From a virus, in the IMG/VR virus record IMGVR_UViG_3300032304_000166, positions 1 to 28,645 of that record: DNA of 28,645 bases; one strand, 5' to 3'. The notes under the pieces are model-generated. The model worked only from the letters and a program-made list of their open reading frames with translations, was not told where the DNA came from and ran no database searches. The stretch's first letter is position 1, and each line of letters begins with the position of its first letter. This document shows, in pieces, positions 12,015 through 20,847 of the stretch. The position numbers and the translations under genes are program-made.

Positions 12015-14144
12015 ATGACCACAGCGGTCACCCAGACCACTAATTTTGTCCCTGTGCAGGGCGTTTTTGCGCCCGAGCCTACCTTTGCCCTTCAGTACTT
12101 TGTTGGCCCTGCTGGAACGCCTTTTTATGGCCCAGAAAACGCCTCATTCACAAACATCAGCACGGTAACTGGCACGATCACCACAACCCCAACTAGCGCC
12201 ACAGACATTGCCAACAAGGGCTATGTGGATTCGGTGGCGCAGGGTTTGGATGTAAAAGCATCCTGTGTTTATTCGACCACCAACAACATTACGCTGTCTG
12301 GCTTGGCGGTACAGGCAGGAGGCGATTGGGTTGCAACGCTGACCGCTGGGGATAGGATTTTGGTCAAGAATCAGACTCTGAGCCAGTTCAACGGCATTTA
12401 TGTGGCGGCATCTGGTGCTTGGGCGCGATCTGCTGACATGAATACATGGGCAGAAGTGCCATCAGCGTTCACCTTTATTGAATCTGGCACAACTTTGGCT
12501 GATACGGGGTGGGTGTGTACTTCAAACCAAGGCGGCACAATTGATGTGACCGCAATCACTTGGTCACAGTTTTCTGGGGCTGGGTCTTACTTGGCGGGTA
12601 CAGGACTAACCCTGACAGGCAACACATTCAGCATCACCAACACAGCGGTGACTGCGGCGGCATACGGGTCGGCCTCCCAGGTGGCGACTTTCACGGTCAA
12701 TGCTCAAGGCCAAATTACCTTGGCGGCAAACGCCAGTATTGCTATTGCGGCATCACAGATAACCAGCGGCACGATTGACAGCGCCAGATTGTCGGGCAGT
12801 TATTCGGGCATAACTGGTTTGGGAACGCTGGGCGACTTGACGGTTACCAACACCATCACGGGTTCGGTATCAGGCAACGCTGGCACGGCTACAACGGCAA
12901 CCAAGGCCACAAACATTGCGGGTGGTGCGGCTGGTTCATTGCCATACCAAACAGCGGCAGATGTAACGGCATTTTTGGCGGCTGGTTCTAACGGTCAGGT
13001 TTTAACATTGGCAAGCGGCATTCCTTCATGGACAAATGCCGCAACAGGGACTGTTTCATCAGTTAGCGGGACAGGCACGGTCTCAGGCATTAGTTTGTCG
13101 GGCACTGTGACCACCACGGGCAATTTGACGTTGGGCGGCACATTAGATTTGTCTGCGCCCCCTGCAATTGGCGGGACAACTGCCAACACAGTCAGAGGCA
13201 CAACAATCACGGCAACGACTAAGTTTGTTGGGCCATTTTTTGAGGCTGCAACAAGTGCGGGTGGTGCTTTGCGTAATTCGGGCGGTACAAATCAATTGTC
13301 TTGGGGCGCTGGTGGTGGTGACAACCTAACATTAAGTGTTTCTACCAATATCAATGGTGCAAATGCACAGATTGACATTAGCCCAACGGGTACGGGTCAT
13401 GTTCACATGAAGCCAACGGGTACAGGTGCGATTGAGATTGCCCCGACAAACCTTGGCACGATTAACAATATGTCGATTGGTGCAACCACAGCATCAACGG
13501 GAAAATTCACAACAATAGATTTCAGCAGCACTTTGGCTGTGTCGGGTGCAACGGGTTCAGCGGGGCAAGTTCTGACTTCTAATGGCGCAAGCGCCCCCAC
13601 ATGGACAACCCCCACCGCTTATGCCACGGTCACAGATGACACCACCACCAATGCGGTGCGTTATCCCTTGTTTGCTGACCAGACAACGGGTAATTTAGCC
13701 ACCACTTTGGTTAGTTCCACAAAGTACAACTTTAACCCCAGCACGGGATTGTTGACCGCCACAGCGTTTAGCGGGTCAGGGGCAAGCCTTACGAGCCTGC
13801 CTGCGGGTCAGCTATCAGGAACGATTCCAAGCGGTGTATTGGGTAATTCAAGCCTTTACATTGGCACAACCTCAATTCCTTTGAATCGGGCTAGTAGCGC
13901 CCAATCATTAACAGGCGTAAACATTGATGGGTCGGCAGGGTCGGCAACCACAGCGGGAACCGCAACAAACGCAACTAATGTGGCGATAACTGATGACACC
14001 ACCACAGCGGCAGAAATGTACCTATCCTGGGTGACCACAACCACAGGAAATTTGCCAATCAAGGTATCATCTACTAAACTCAAATTTAATCCATCCACGG
14101 GCGTTTTAACTGCCACGGGCGGGGTCACAGGGGGCACATTCTGA
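12015..14144 (+). CDS. Long tail fibre protein
   Basis: This 709-residue protein is low in charge and Gly/Thr/Ser/Ala-rich. Residues about 60-195 form a known fibre module: NKGYVDSVAQGLDVKAS, then AGDRILVKNQTLSQFNGIYV and ADTGWVCTSNQG, ending with FSGAGSYLAGTGLTLTGNTF. The remaining two-thirds is repetitive beta-strand sequence with motifs such as GSAGQVLTSNG and FNPSTGLLTATAFSG, typical of trimeric fibre shafts. It ends TGGVTGGTF. It likely forms a host-recognition fibre. It is the first large gene of the adhesin block and shares one base with the next start. No S74 domain is present, so a separate assembly factor may be needed. Confidence 0.85.
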   Translation: MTTAVTQTTNFVPVQGVFAPEPTFALQYFVGPAGTPFYGPENASFTNISTVTGTITTTPTSATDIANKGYVDSVAQGLDVKASCVYSTTNNITLSGLAVQAGGDWVATLTAGDRILVKNQTLSQFNGIYVAASGAWARSADMNTWAEVPSAFTFIESGTTLADTGWVCTSNQGGTIDVTAITWSQFSGAGSYLAGTGLTLTGNTFSITNTAVTAAAYGSASQVATFTVNAQGQITLAANASIAIAASQITSGTIDSARLSGSYSGITGLGTLGDLTVTNTITGSVSGNAGTATTATKATNIAGGAAGSLPYQTAADVTAFLAAGSNGQVLTLASGIPSWTNAATGTVSSVSGTGTVSGISLSGTVTTTGNLTLGGTLDLSAPPAIGGTTANTVRGTTITATTKFVGPFFEAATSAGGALRNSGGTNQLSWGAGGGDNLTLSVSTNINGANAQIDISPTGTGHVHMKPTGTGAIEIAPTNLGTINNMSIGATTASTGKFTTIDFSSTLAVSGATGSAGQVLTSNGASAPTWTTPTAYATVTDDTTTNAVRYPLFADQTTGNLATTLVSSTKYNFNPSTGLLTATAFSGSGASLTSLPAGQLSGTIPSGVLGNSSLYIGTTSIPLNRASSAQSLTGVNIDGSAGSATTAGTATNATNVAITDDTTTAAEMYLSWVTTTTGNLPIKVSSTKLKFNPSTGVLTATGGVTGGTF
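13635..14141 (+). repeat. Degenerate repeats at the end of the fibre gene
   Basis: A unit of about 47-50 codons occurs twice, starting at 13635 and 13992. Both begin DDTTT and continue to VSSTK, then FNPSTG(L/V)LTAT. Repeats of this kind extend beta-structured fibre shafts or build the tip. Confidence 0.7.
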
Positions 14145-14419
14145 TGTGGAAAATCTTGGAAATCCAAGCCGATGGCGACCTGATCACAGGCGCACGGTAT
14201 TTCTGCGCCAAAAACGGGGTGGAAACTGAGGGCTGGTGGAAGTTTGCCGAGCCTGTGCTTACCGTGCCATTTGCTGATGTGACCGAGGATATTGTGATCG
14301 GCTGGGTGACCGCTGACATTGGCGCACAAGTTGAGGCCCGATTAGACGCGCAAGCTGCGGCAACCCAACGGGTCGTTGTCGCCCCCTGGTTGCCCCAGGT
14401 CTTTACACCAAGCATTTAA
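14144..14419 (+). CDS. Small fibre-associated protein (DUF7936-like)
   Basis: This 91-residue protein has ATG 14144 sharing one base with the fibre stop (TGATG). It begins MWKILEIQADGDLITGARYF and contains PFADVTEDIVIGWVTADIG and a C-terminal helix with VEARLDAQAAATQR. The W.I......G.....V...(W)..........PF..LTE..V..WV...LG...EA.L pattern matches a small domain (DUF7936-like) found beside phage fibre or tail genes. Strict coupling to the fibre gene suggests a fibre chaperone or cap, a role similar to Tfa proteins in other phages, although it is not a Tfa homologue by sequence. Confidence 0.7.
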   Translation: MWKILEIQADGDLITGARYFCAKNGVETEGWWKFAEPVLTVPFADVTEDIVIGWVTADIGAQVEARLDAQAAATQRVVVAPWLPQVFTPSI

Positions 14420-14428
14420 GGATAAAAC

Positions 14429-14926
14429 ATGGCAGTATTTTTATCACCAATAGGCGGGGCAGGGTGGCAGTTTTTCAATAACGATGGCACGGTATTGTCG
14501 GGGGGATTGTTGTATACCTACACAGCGGGAACAACAACGCCACAAGCCAGCTACACCACAAGCACTGGCAATATTGCCCATTCAAATCCAATTGTTTTGA
14601 ATTCTGCTGGGCGTGTACCAACTGGAGAAATTTGGTTAATTGCCACTCCATACAAGTTTTCACTATTTACGGCAGCAAACACACTAATAGCAACTTACGA
14701 TAATATTTCTGGCGTTGGTGCGGCAGAATATCAAGTTCAAAACTTTACTGGCACAGGGTCGCAAACAATATTTACATTAAGTTCGGCATCATTGGGCGAA
14801 AACTTCACATTTGTTTATATCAATGGCGTGTATCAACAGAAGAATACTTATTCTGTTTCTGGTACAACATTGACGTTTTCACAAGCACCGCCTCTTACTT
14901 CATCCATTGAAGTCATGTTCAATTAA
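14429..14926 (+). CDS. Tailspike head-binding-like adaptor protein
   Basis: This 165-residue protein starts at ATG 14429 after AGGATAAAAC. The first 90 residues (GWQFFNNDGTVLSGGLLYTY, TAGTTTPQASYT, HSNPIVLNSAGRVPTGEIWL, YKFSLFTA) match the N-terminal domain that attaches P22-like tailspikes to the virion. The rest (QNFTGTGSQTIFTLSSASLG, FVYINGVYQQKNTY) is a small beta domain common in fibres. There is no enzymatic beta-helix, so it stands alone as an anchor on which other adhesins may dock. It sits between two fibre genes, which supports this. Confidence 0.75.
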   Translation: MAVFLSPIGGAGWQFFNNDGTVLSGGLLYTYTAGTTTPQASYTTSTGNIAHSNPIVLNSAGRVPTGEIWLIATPYKFSLFTAANTLIATYDNISGVGAAEYQVQNFTGTGSQTIFTLSSASLGENFTFVYINGVYQQKNTYSVSGTTLTFSQAPPLTSSIEVMFN

Positions 14927-14934
14927 GGTTAAAC

Positions 14935-16404
14935 ATGGCACAAACTGGCTTTACCCCCATCCAACTGTATTCGTCAAGTACAGCAACAAATGTGCCGTTA
15001 GCGGCAAATCTTGCTACTGGTGAATTGGCAATCAACATTACCGATGGCAAGCTGTTTTACAAAGACAATGCTGCGGCGGTGCAAGTTATTGGATGGAAAA
15101 CCACGCCAACGTCAGCGGGGGGAACGGGGCTAACTTCATATACCGCTGGGGATATGGTGTATTACGCCAGCGGCACGGCATTGTCAAAACTTGCTATTGG
15201 TACAACTGATTATGTGATGACCAGCAGCGGCACAGCCCCACAATGGTCTGCATCATTAAAAGCCAAAGCTGGTGGCACAGGTCAAACATCGTATGCGGTG
15301 GGTGATTTGCTTTATGCGGACACCACTACAACCCTTGCAAAACTTGCGGATGTAGCCACAGGTAATGCGCTTATCTCTGGTGGTGTATCAACTGCGCCAA
15401 GCTGGGGCAAGATTGGTCTAACCACGCACGTTAGCGGCACATTGCCAACGGCAAACGGCGGCACAAACTTAACCTCATTCACTGCAAATGCTTTGGTGTA
15501 TGCGTCAAGTACAAGTGCATTGGCTACGAGCAGTAATTTGACCTGGAATGGAACAACTTTTATTAACGCCGCTGGCCCAATTCAATCTAGTGCTGGTGCT
15601 TATTCATCGTTTTATTGCACAAATCAAGATGGTGCTTATCCTTCCAATTACATAAACACAGCGGGGGGAGATAACCAAATTTCCTTTGCATCTAATTGGT
15701 TTAGCGGTCAAAGAGATTTATCAATAATTAACAGCAATATTGCTGGTAATGGTTTTGGTTTTTACCAAATGACGGGCGCATCTGCTAAAACCCGATTGGC
15801 TTTTACTAACTCAGGAACATTTGAGCCTGGAGTTGATAACACAATGACCCTTGGCAGTGCATCATTTAGATGGACAACTGTTTACGCTACAACTGCCTTA
15901 ATTAACACATCCGATGTAAACGATAAACAGCAAATTAAAAATTTAACAAGTGCAGAAATTGCGGTTGCCAAAAAACTTAAAGATTTGTTTAAGTCTTACA
16001 AATTTAATTCGGCGGTTGCCGAAAAAGGCGATAACGCCCGTATCCACATTGGTTTAATGGCGCAAGATGTACAACAAGCATTTATTGACGAGGGTTTAAA
16101 TCCTAATAGATATGCTTTGTTTTGTTCTGACACATGGCAAGAATACAACGGGCAAGCGGTTTTAGTTGATGCTGAAAATATGTATAGCGTATTAACTGGC
16201 TATGAACTTGATGGGCAAACTTTTACTTTAGATGAAGGCAATGTAGCGCCCGAAAATTCCACTGCAATTTATACAAAAATGCCAACACAAACAGTAACAA
16301 AATTAGGTTTGCGATACACAGAAGTAATGGCGTTTTTGATGGCGGCTGTTGCTCAAGAACTTAATTCCTTAAGTGCCCGAGTTGCGGCACTTGAACTCAA
16401 ATAA
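14935..16404 (+). CDS. Tail fibre with S74 self-cleaving chaperone domain
   Basis: The 489-residue protein has an N-terminal module (LATGELAINITDGKLFYKDN), a set of GGTG repeats, a beta-rich body, and from about 325 a peptidase S74 intramolecular chaperone. Ser326 and Lys331 (TSDVNDKQQIK) fit the S-x4-K dyad that cleaves endosialidase-type fibres; IGLMAQDVQQAF and LRYTEVMAFLMAAVAQEL also match the family. The chaperone trimerises the fibre and then cuts itself off, leaving a mature protein of about 325 residues. The part from 15580 on is visibly richer in A/T than the start, consistent with tip exchange. Confidence 0.9.
   Translation: MAQTGFTPIQLYSSSTATNVPLAANLATGELAINITDGKLFYKDNAAAVQVIGWKTTPTSAGGTGLTSYTAGDMVYYASGTALSKLAIGTTDYVMTSSGTAPQWSASLKAKAGGTGQTSYAVGDLLYADTTTTLAKLADVATGNALISGGVSTAPSWGKIGLTTHVSGTLPTANGGTNLTSFTANALVYASSTSALATSSNLTWNGTTFINAAGPIQSSAGAYSSFYCTNQDGAYPSNYINTAGGDNQISFASNWFSGQRDLSIINSNIAGNGFGFYQMTGASAKTRLAFTNSGTFEPGVDNTMTLGSASFRWTTVYATTALINTSDVNDKQQIKNLTSAEIAVAKKLKDLFKSYKFNSAVAEKGDNARIHIGLMAQDVQQAFIDEGLNPNRYALFCSDTWQEYNGQAVLVDAENMYSVLTGYELDGQTFTLDEGNVAPENSTAIYTKMPTQTVTKLGLRYTEVMAFLMAAVAQELNSLSARVAALELK
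15115..15534 (+). repeat. Three GGTG-type repeats in the S74 fibre
   Basis: Units begin at residues 61, 112 and 174 with AGGTGLTSYTAGDMVYY, AGGTGQTSYAVGDLLYA and NGGTNLTSFTANALVYA. The spacing is about 50-60 residues. This is the common phage fibre shaft repeat. Confidence 0.8.
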
Positions 16405-16413
16405 AGGTTGATC

Positions 16414-18141
16414 ATGGCTTTGACCAAAGTTTCTTATTCAATGATTAGCGGGGCTGTTTTCAATGTTCTTGACTATGGCGCTAAAGGTGATGGGACAACC
16501 AATGACGCGGCAGCAATCCAGGCCGCCATTGACGCTGCTTGCCCATTAGTAGGGTCTGGCGGGTCGGTTGGTGCGGTGTTTTTCCCCACTGGCAATTACC
16601 TATGCAATACAACTTTAAATGCCACGAATAGCCGTGTAAATGGAACAAGACAACGTGATGGTCTTATGCTGTTTGGGGCGGGTGAAGGTTCTGTTATTTT
16701 AGGAAACGCAGGGGCAGGATACGCAATAATTGAAACCACAGGTTCGCAATGGCTAACCATGCGAGATATGCAGTTGACTGCTGGCGCAACTAATCCTGCG
16801 ACTGTTGGCATTTACCAAGGTGTATCCTCAACTTTGCCACAAACTCAAAATCAAAAGTTTGAAAGTTTAACTTTATTTATGGGCGACAATGCCGCAACCA
16901 ATAATAATCAAGGAACAATTGGTATTTGGAATTTTGGCGCAGAAGAAAACACATACGACACTTGTTATGTGCTTGCCAATTTACCTTACGTTTTTACTGC
17001 TTATTCACCTTCTCCTAATCTTGGCCTTTCATACGCGTACAGTTTTCAAACATTAGCCGCAAGCCATAGCTGTGGAGTAAACACTTTAATCGGTGAAAAC
17101 TTTCTTGTAAGCGTAAACCGCAGAAACGCTTGTTTAGTGACAGAAGATGTAAACAGTCTAAATCTAGAAAATGTTTATATGTCTAACACTGGAACTGGCG
17201 GTTCTAATATTGCGGCTTGGAAAGTGTATGGTTCTTGCTCTGGTACAAATGGAAATGGAACTATTGAAGAATATGGAACTGCATTGAGTATTTTTGGAGT
17301 TCTAAGCGCAGCAGAATTAAGATTTACTTTTGGTGCTATGTTCAACACATCTAGCAACAGAATTACTTTGCAATATAGCGGAAACACAAGCCAAGGTTTT
17401 CTCATAAACAGCAATATTTCATTTTACGACAATGTTTCACCTAGTAGGCCGCTAGTCGGATTGCCAGCGGGTCAGCCAGCAACGCCTGACGCTGTGGTTA
17501 CTTGTTATATTTCAAACACAACGTTTAAAACCAACGCCAATGTTGCAAGCACGGATTATTTGGCTATTCAAGAAAACATTAAATGGAATCCAAACACGGG
17601 TAACGTTGATTTATTTGGTTTTTATAACGGCAAGGCGTATAGATACCAAATAAACTATCAGAGGGATATTATTGATATACCCCCGATCACTTGCTTGATA
17701 AATGCTGGAATAACTTCAGCGCAAATTTGTAGGGTTAAGATGCCTACTGTTTACGGCAGTAACAATGCAACTGCGGTATCAGTAAGGGTCAGAGGCACTT
17801 TGTCCATTGTTGGTTCGGGGACAAATTCAATGTCAACGAAATACATTGATGCACAAATATCAATGTCTAGTGAGTATTCCACGGGTGTGGTTTATTTTGG
17901 CGCGGGAAGCACGACAGGAACAGCCGATCAGTTGGTTTCTGCAACAACTGCTAACGTAAACGCAAGCGGAAACAGCATCACCGCTGGCGCAATTACGACA
18001 ACTGTCACTTCAAACGTGGTTAGCTTAATAATGACCCCAACCAGAACAGGCACTAACAATGAGCCTGTCCAATTTAATGGAACTGCTGAAATGATATGGG
18101 CTGGTAACGTTGCTAGAGCGCCATCTTTATTGGTAGGATAA
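16414..18141 (+). CDS. Tailspike with pectate-lyase-like beta-helix
   Basis: ATG 16414 with AAAGG six bases upstream gives 575 residues; a TTG at 16408 is less likely. The N-terminus NVLDYGAKGDGTTNDAAAIQ, followed by FFPTGNYLCNTTL, is the start of the Pectate_lyase_3 right-handed beta-helix found in capsule-degrading tailspikes. The middle is Asn/Ser/Thr-rich with many short strands; the C-terminal 140 residues look like a separate beta domain. There is no head-binding domain of its own, so it must attach through another protein, for example the adaptor at 14429. Catalytic residues cannot be assigned. The gene is A/T-rich compared with the capsid genes. Confidence 0.85.
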   Translation: MALTKVSYSMISGAVFNVLDYGAKGDGTTNDAAAIQAAIDAACPLVGSGGSVGAVFFPTGNYLCNTTLNATNSRVNGTRQRDGLMLFGAGEGSVILGNAGAGYAIIETTGSQWLTMRDMQLTAGATNPATVGIYQGVSSTLPQTQNQKFESLTLFMGDNAATNNNQGTIGIWNFGAEENTYDTCYVLANLPYVFTAYSPSPNLGLSYAYSFQTLAASHSCGVNTLIGENFLVSVNRRNACLVTEDVNSLNLENVYMSNTGTGGSNIAAWKVYGSCSGTNGNGTIEEYGTALSIFGVLSAAELRFTFGAMFNTSSNRITLQYSGNTSQGFLINSNISFYDNVSPSRPLVGLPAGQPATPDAVVTCYISNTTFKTNANVASTDYLAIQENIKWNPNTGNVDLFGFYNGKAYRYQINYQRDIIDIPPITCLINAGITSAQICRVKMPTVYGSNNATAVSVRVRGTLSIVGSGTNSMSTKYIDAQISMSSEYSTGVVYFGAGSTTGTADQLVSATTANVNASGNSITAGAITTTVTSNVVSLIMTPTRTGTNNEPVQFNGTAEMIWAGNVARAPSLLVG

Positions 18142-18181
18142 AAATTGATGCTTAATAATTGTTTTAGCATAAGGACAAGCC

Positions 18182-19369
18182 ATGACCCAGCCGATTGACA
18201 TCATCACCCGAGCCATGAAGGACATTGGCGCTGTCGCCGCTGGTGAAGTGCCAACGGCAGACGAGGCGCAAGATGGTTTGGATATGCTTAACGACATGAT
18301 CGCCCAATGGTCAAATGAAAACATGATGGTTTTCTATCGGTCAGAGATCATTTTCCAGACCACACAAAACCAAGTCCAGTACACCATTGGCCCAAGCGGT
18401 CAGATGGGGGCGGCATTCACAGGGTCAATTTCTGGCACAACCTTGACCGTCCCAGCTAATGCGGTGACCGCTGGTGGCATCAACATCGGTCAGACGCTAT
18501 CAGGCACAAGCATCACAGCGGGAACAAGGATTGTGGGCTTTACAACGGGCGCTGGCGGCAATGTAAACGAGGGCGGGACATATACCTTGTCTAGCAGTAA
18601 TACCACGCCCACGCCAGCTTTCACGGGGTCTATCAGCGGCACAACTTTAACTGTTAGCGCCATTTCTGCTGGTTATTTGGGCGTTGGTTCTGTGATTGCT
18701 GGAAGCGGTGTCACCGTTGGCACTACGATCACAGCGTTTGTGAGTGGTCTTGGCGGGGTTGGAACTTATACCGTTTCGGTTTCCCAAACCGTTGGCAGCG
18801 TTGCCATGACGGGAACCATTATTCCTTTTCCAATCACGGCCTACTATGAGCGCCCATTGTCAATTGAATCTGGCTTTGTGCGGGTTTCTACTCAACAGGG
18901 CGGGACAAACATTGCTGGGGGTTATCTAGACTATCCCCTGTCAATTCTGAGCCTTGAAGAATACGAATCCATCGGCATCAAGCAATTGAACGGCCCTTGG
19001 GCAAAAGCTATCTATTACCAGCCCTCCGAATTGCTGGGCACAATCTATGTGTACCCCAACCCGTCCCAGGGTGAATTGCACCTTTTCACTCAGACAATCT
19101 TTCGAGAGTTTTCCACGTTGAACGACACCATTCAACTGCCCCAAGGCTACAACATGGCTTTGCGGTGGTGCTTGGCTGAACGTTTGCTGCCCATGTTTGG
19201 CAAGGTCAATCAGGTACAGATTGCCATGATCAACGCCTATGCAGGGCAAGGCAAAGCCACGGTTAAGCGCACGAATATGCGCCCAGCCCAGATTTCCCGA
19301 TACCCTGACAGTCTGATGGTTGGCAGGGCTAGAGATGCTGGCTTTATCATGGATGGAGGATTCCGATAA
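18182..19369 (+). CDS. P22 gp4-like tail accessory factor with inserted domain
   Basis: The 395-residue protein starts at ATG 18182 after AAGGACAAGCC. Residues 1-65 ([20 protein letters not shown], then [16 protein letters not shown]) match the helical N-terminus of the P22 gp4 family, which binds the portal ring and begins tail assembly. The C-terminal part (about 215-395) has [20 protein letters not shown] and a helical [15 protein letters not shown], also typical of larger gp4-like proteins. Between them, residues 79-211 are two tandem Gly/Thr-rich beta repeats that do not belong to gp4 (P22 gp4 has 166 residues). The stop overlaps the gp10-like start as TAATG. Confidence 0.85.
   Translation: MTQPIDIITRAMKDIGAVAAGEVPTADEAQDGLDMLNDMIAQWSNENMMVFYRSEIIFQTTQNQVQYTIGPSGQMGAAFTGSISGTTLTVPANAVTAGGINIGQTLSGTSITAGTRIVGFTTGAGGNVNEGGTYTLSSSNTTPTPAFTGSISGTTLTVSAISAGYLGVGSVIAGSGVTVGTTITAFVSGLGGVGTYTVSVSQTVGSVAMTGTIIPFPITAYYERPLSIESGFVRVSTQQGGTNIAGGYLDYPLSILSLEEYESIGIKQLNGPWAKAIYYQPSELLGTIYVYPNPSQGELHLFTQTIFREFSTLNDTIQLPQGYNMALRWCLAERLLPMFGKVNQVQIAMINAYAGQGKATVKRTNMRPAQISRYPDSLMVGRARDAGFIMDGGFR
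18416..18814 (+). repeat. Two tandem beta repeats inserted in the gp4-like gene
   Basis: Both units start [13 protein letters not shown] (residues 78-90 and 146-158) and continue with (I/L)..G....G..(I/V)T.GT.I..F..G.GG....GTYT(L/V)S. Each is 65-68 residues. The same kind of unit is found in many phage and bacterial surface proteins. Confidence 0.85.
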
Positions 19370-20847
19370 TGCCTGATTTTGGGTTTGTCGGCACATCCTA
19401 CGTTGCGCCATCTATCTACCAGGGCGACCAAGAATGCATTAATTTCTTTGCTGAGATTGATTCATCTAAGCAACCTGGGGACAGGGGCATTGTGGCGCTA
19501 TACCCCACGCCTGGACTGACACAAGAAGCACAACTTCTGGCGGCAGAGGTGCGGGGCTTGCACACTATGTCAGGTGGAACCATCCTGATTGCGGTGGCGG
19601 GAAATCTGGTCTATCAGGTCAGCACGGCATTTGTTGCCACCCAGATCGGGACGCTAACCACCAGCACGGGGCAAGTGTCCATATCAGACAACATTGATTT
19701 GGGATATGGATTGACCGCTTACATTGTGGATGGCCCAAATCGATACACCTGGGTGGTGGCGACCAACACATTCACCCAATTGCCGCCAACTGACGGCCCT
19801 TGGCAGGGTGCTTCTGTGGTTGATGTGGTTGACAACTACAACATCTATAACGAGCCAGGAACGCAAAACTGGGCTTGTACTGATCTGGGGTCTAGTCTAT
19901 CCACCCAAGCCCTGTACGGCACGGCTGATGGGTCATCTGACCTGTTGGTGACGCTGATTGTGAACCAGCGACAGGTGTATTTAATTGGGGAAGTGACCAC
20001 CGAGGTCTGGACAGATGTGGGCAACGTAATTGCAGGGATTACCAGTTTCCCATTTCAGCGAGTGCCAGGGACTTCAAGCCAATCAGGTATTGTTGCCAAG
20101 TATTCGCTGGCCCGATTGGGTGAAACGTTTGCTTGTGTGGCAAAAGACAACAGGGGTGCAGCAACCATTGAAAAGATGGAAGGTTACACCTGGGTCAGAA
20201 TCAGCACTCACGCTGTTGAACAGTCTTTGCTGAATTCTGTGGTTTCTGATGCCATTGCCTATACCTACCAGATTGAAGGCCATGAAATGTATGTGGTCAC
20301 CTTTCCCAGCGTTGGGGAATACGGCCTTACTTGGGTTTATGACCTGTCAACCAAAAGCTGGCACAAATGGTTGTCTTGGGACTCCAATCTAGCGGTTTAC
20401 AAGCGCCATCGGTCAAACTGTGCGGCATTCTTTGCCAATAAAAACATCGTTGGTGACTTTGAAAACGGCAAGATTTACAGCTTGGATAACGCTGTATATA
20501 CAGACAACGGCAACACAATCCGCAGACTGCGCCGAGCCATTCACCTGACCCAAGACTTACAACGTCAATACTTTGATTCTTTCCAGATTCAGTTTCAGCC
20601 AGGGGTTGGGTTGAATACGGGTCAAGGCCAAGACCCCCAGGCCATGCTGAGATGGTCAAACGATGGCGGGTCTACTTTTTCAAATGAGCATTGGGTCAGC
20701 ATCGGCAAGATTGGAAACTACGTCAATCGTGCTTTGTGGCGGCGCTTGGGCTGGTCACGGGATAGGATTTTTGAGGTAGTGATTAGCGACCCTGTGAAAA
20801 CGGTCATTGTTTCTGCCGAACTGAAAATGTCTGCTGGGGATAACTGA
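19369..20847 (+). CDS. P22 gp10-like packaged DNA stabilisation protein
   Basis: This 492-residue protein (P22 gp10 has 472) starts [20 protein letters not shown] and has NFFAEIDSS, ALYPTPGLTQ, VRGLHTMSGGTILIAVAGNL, GPWQGASVVDVVDNYNIYNE, and FPFQRVPGTSSQSGIVAKYS. This is the Phage_stabilise pattern: a WD-like beta-propeller hub protein that assembles on gp4 after packaging, closes the portal and forms the attachment site for tailspikes. The C-terminal part contains RWSNDGGSTFSNEHW, also typical. Its position directly after gp4 matches P22 order. Both ends overlap neighbours by one base. Confidence 0.92.
   Translation: MPDFGFVGTSYVAPSIYQGDQECINFFAEIDSSKQPGDRGIVALYPTPGLTQEAQLLAAEVRGLHTMSGGTILIAVAGNLVYQVSTAFVATQIGTLTTSTGQVSISDNIDLGYGLTAYIVDGPNRYTWVVATNTFTQLPPTDGPWQGASVVDVVDNYNIYNEPGTQNWACTDLGSSLSTQALYGTADGSSDLLVTLIVNQRQVYLIGEVTTEVWTDVGNVIAGITSFPFQRVPGTSSQSGIVAKYSLARLGETFACVAKDNRGAATIEKMEGYTWVRISTHAVEQSLLNSVVSDAIAYTYQIEGHEMYVVTFPSVGEYGLTWVYDLSTKSWHKWLSWDSNLAVYKRHRSNCAAFFANKNIVGDFENGKIYSLDNAVYTDNGNTIRRLRRAIHLTQDLQRQYFDSFQIQFQPGVGLNTGQGQDPQAMLRWSNDGGSTFSNEHWVSIGKIGNYVNRALWRRLGWSRDRIFEVVISDPVKTVIVSAELKMSAGDN

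Noticed and set aside
13856-14329. Reverse-strand open frame of 157 codons over fibre and DUF7936-like genes
   Set aside because: It crosses two well-supported forward genes and a coupled stop/start; no ribosome site or known motif.
15115-15534. CRISPR-like or recombination repeat array
   Set aside because: Repeats are protein-level fibre units with diverged DNA and continue in frame; there are no short identical repeats with spacers anywhere in the window.
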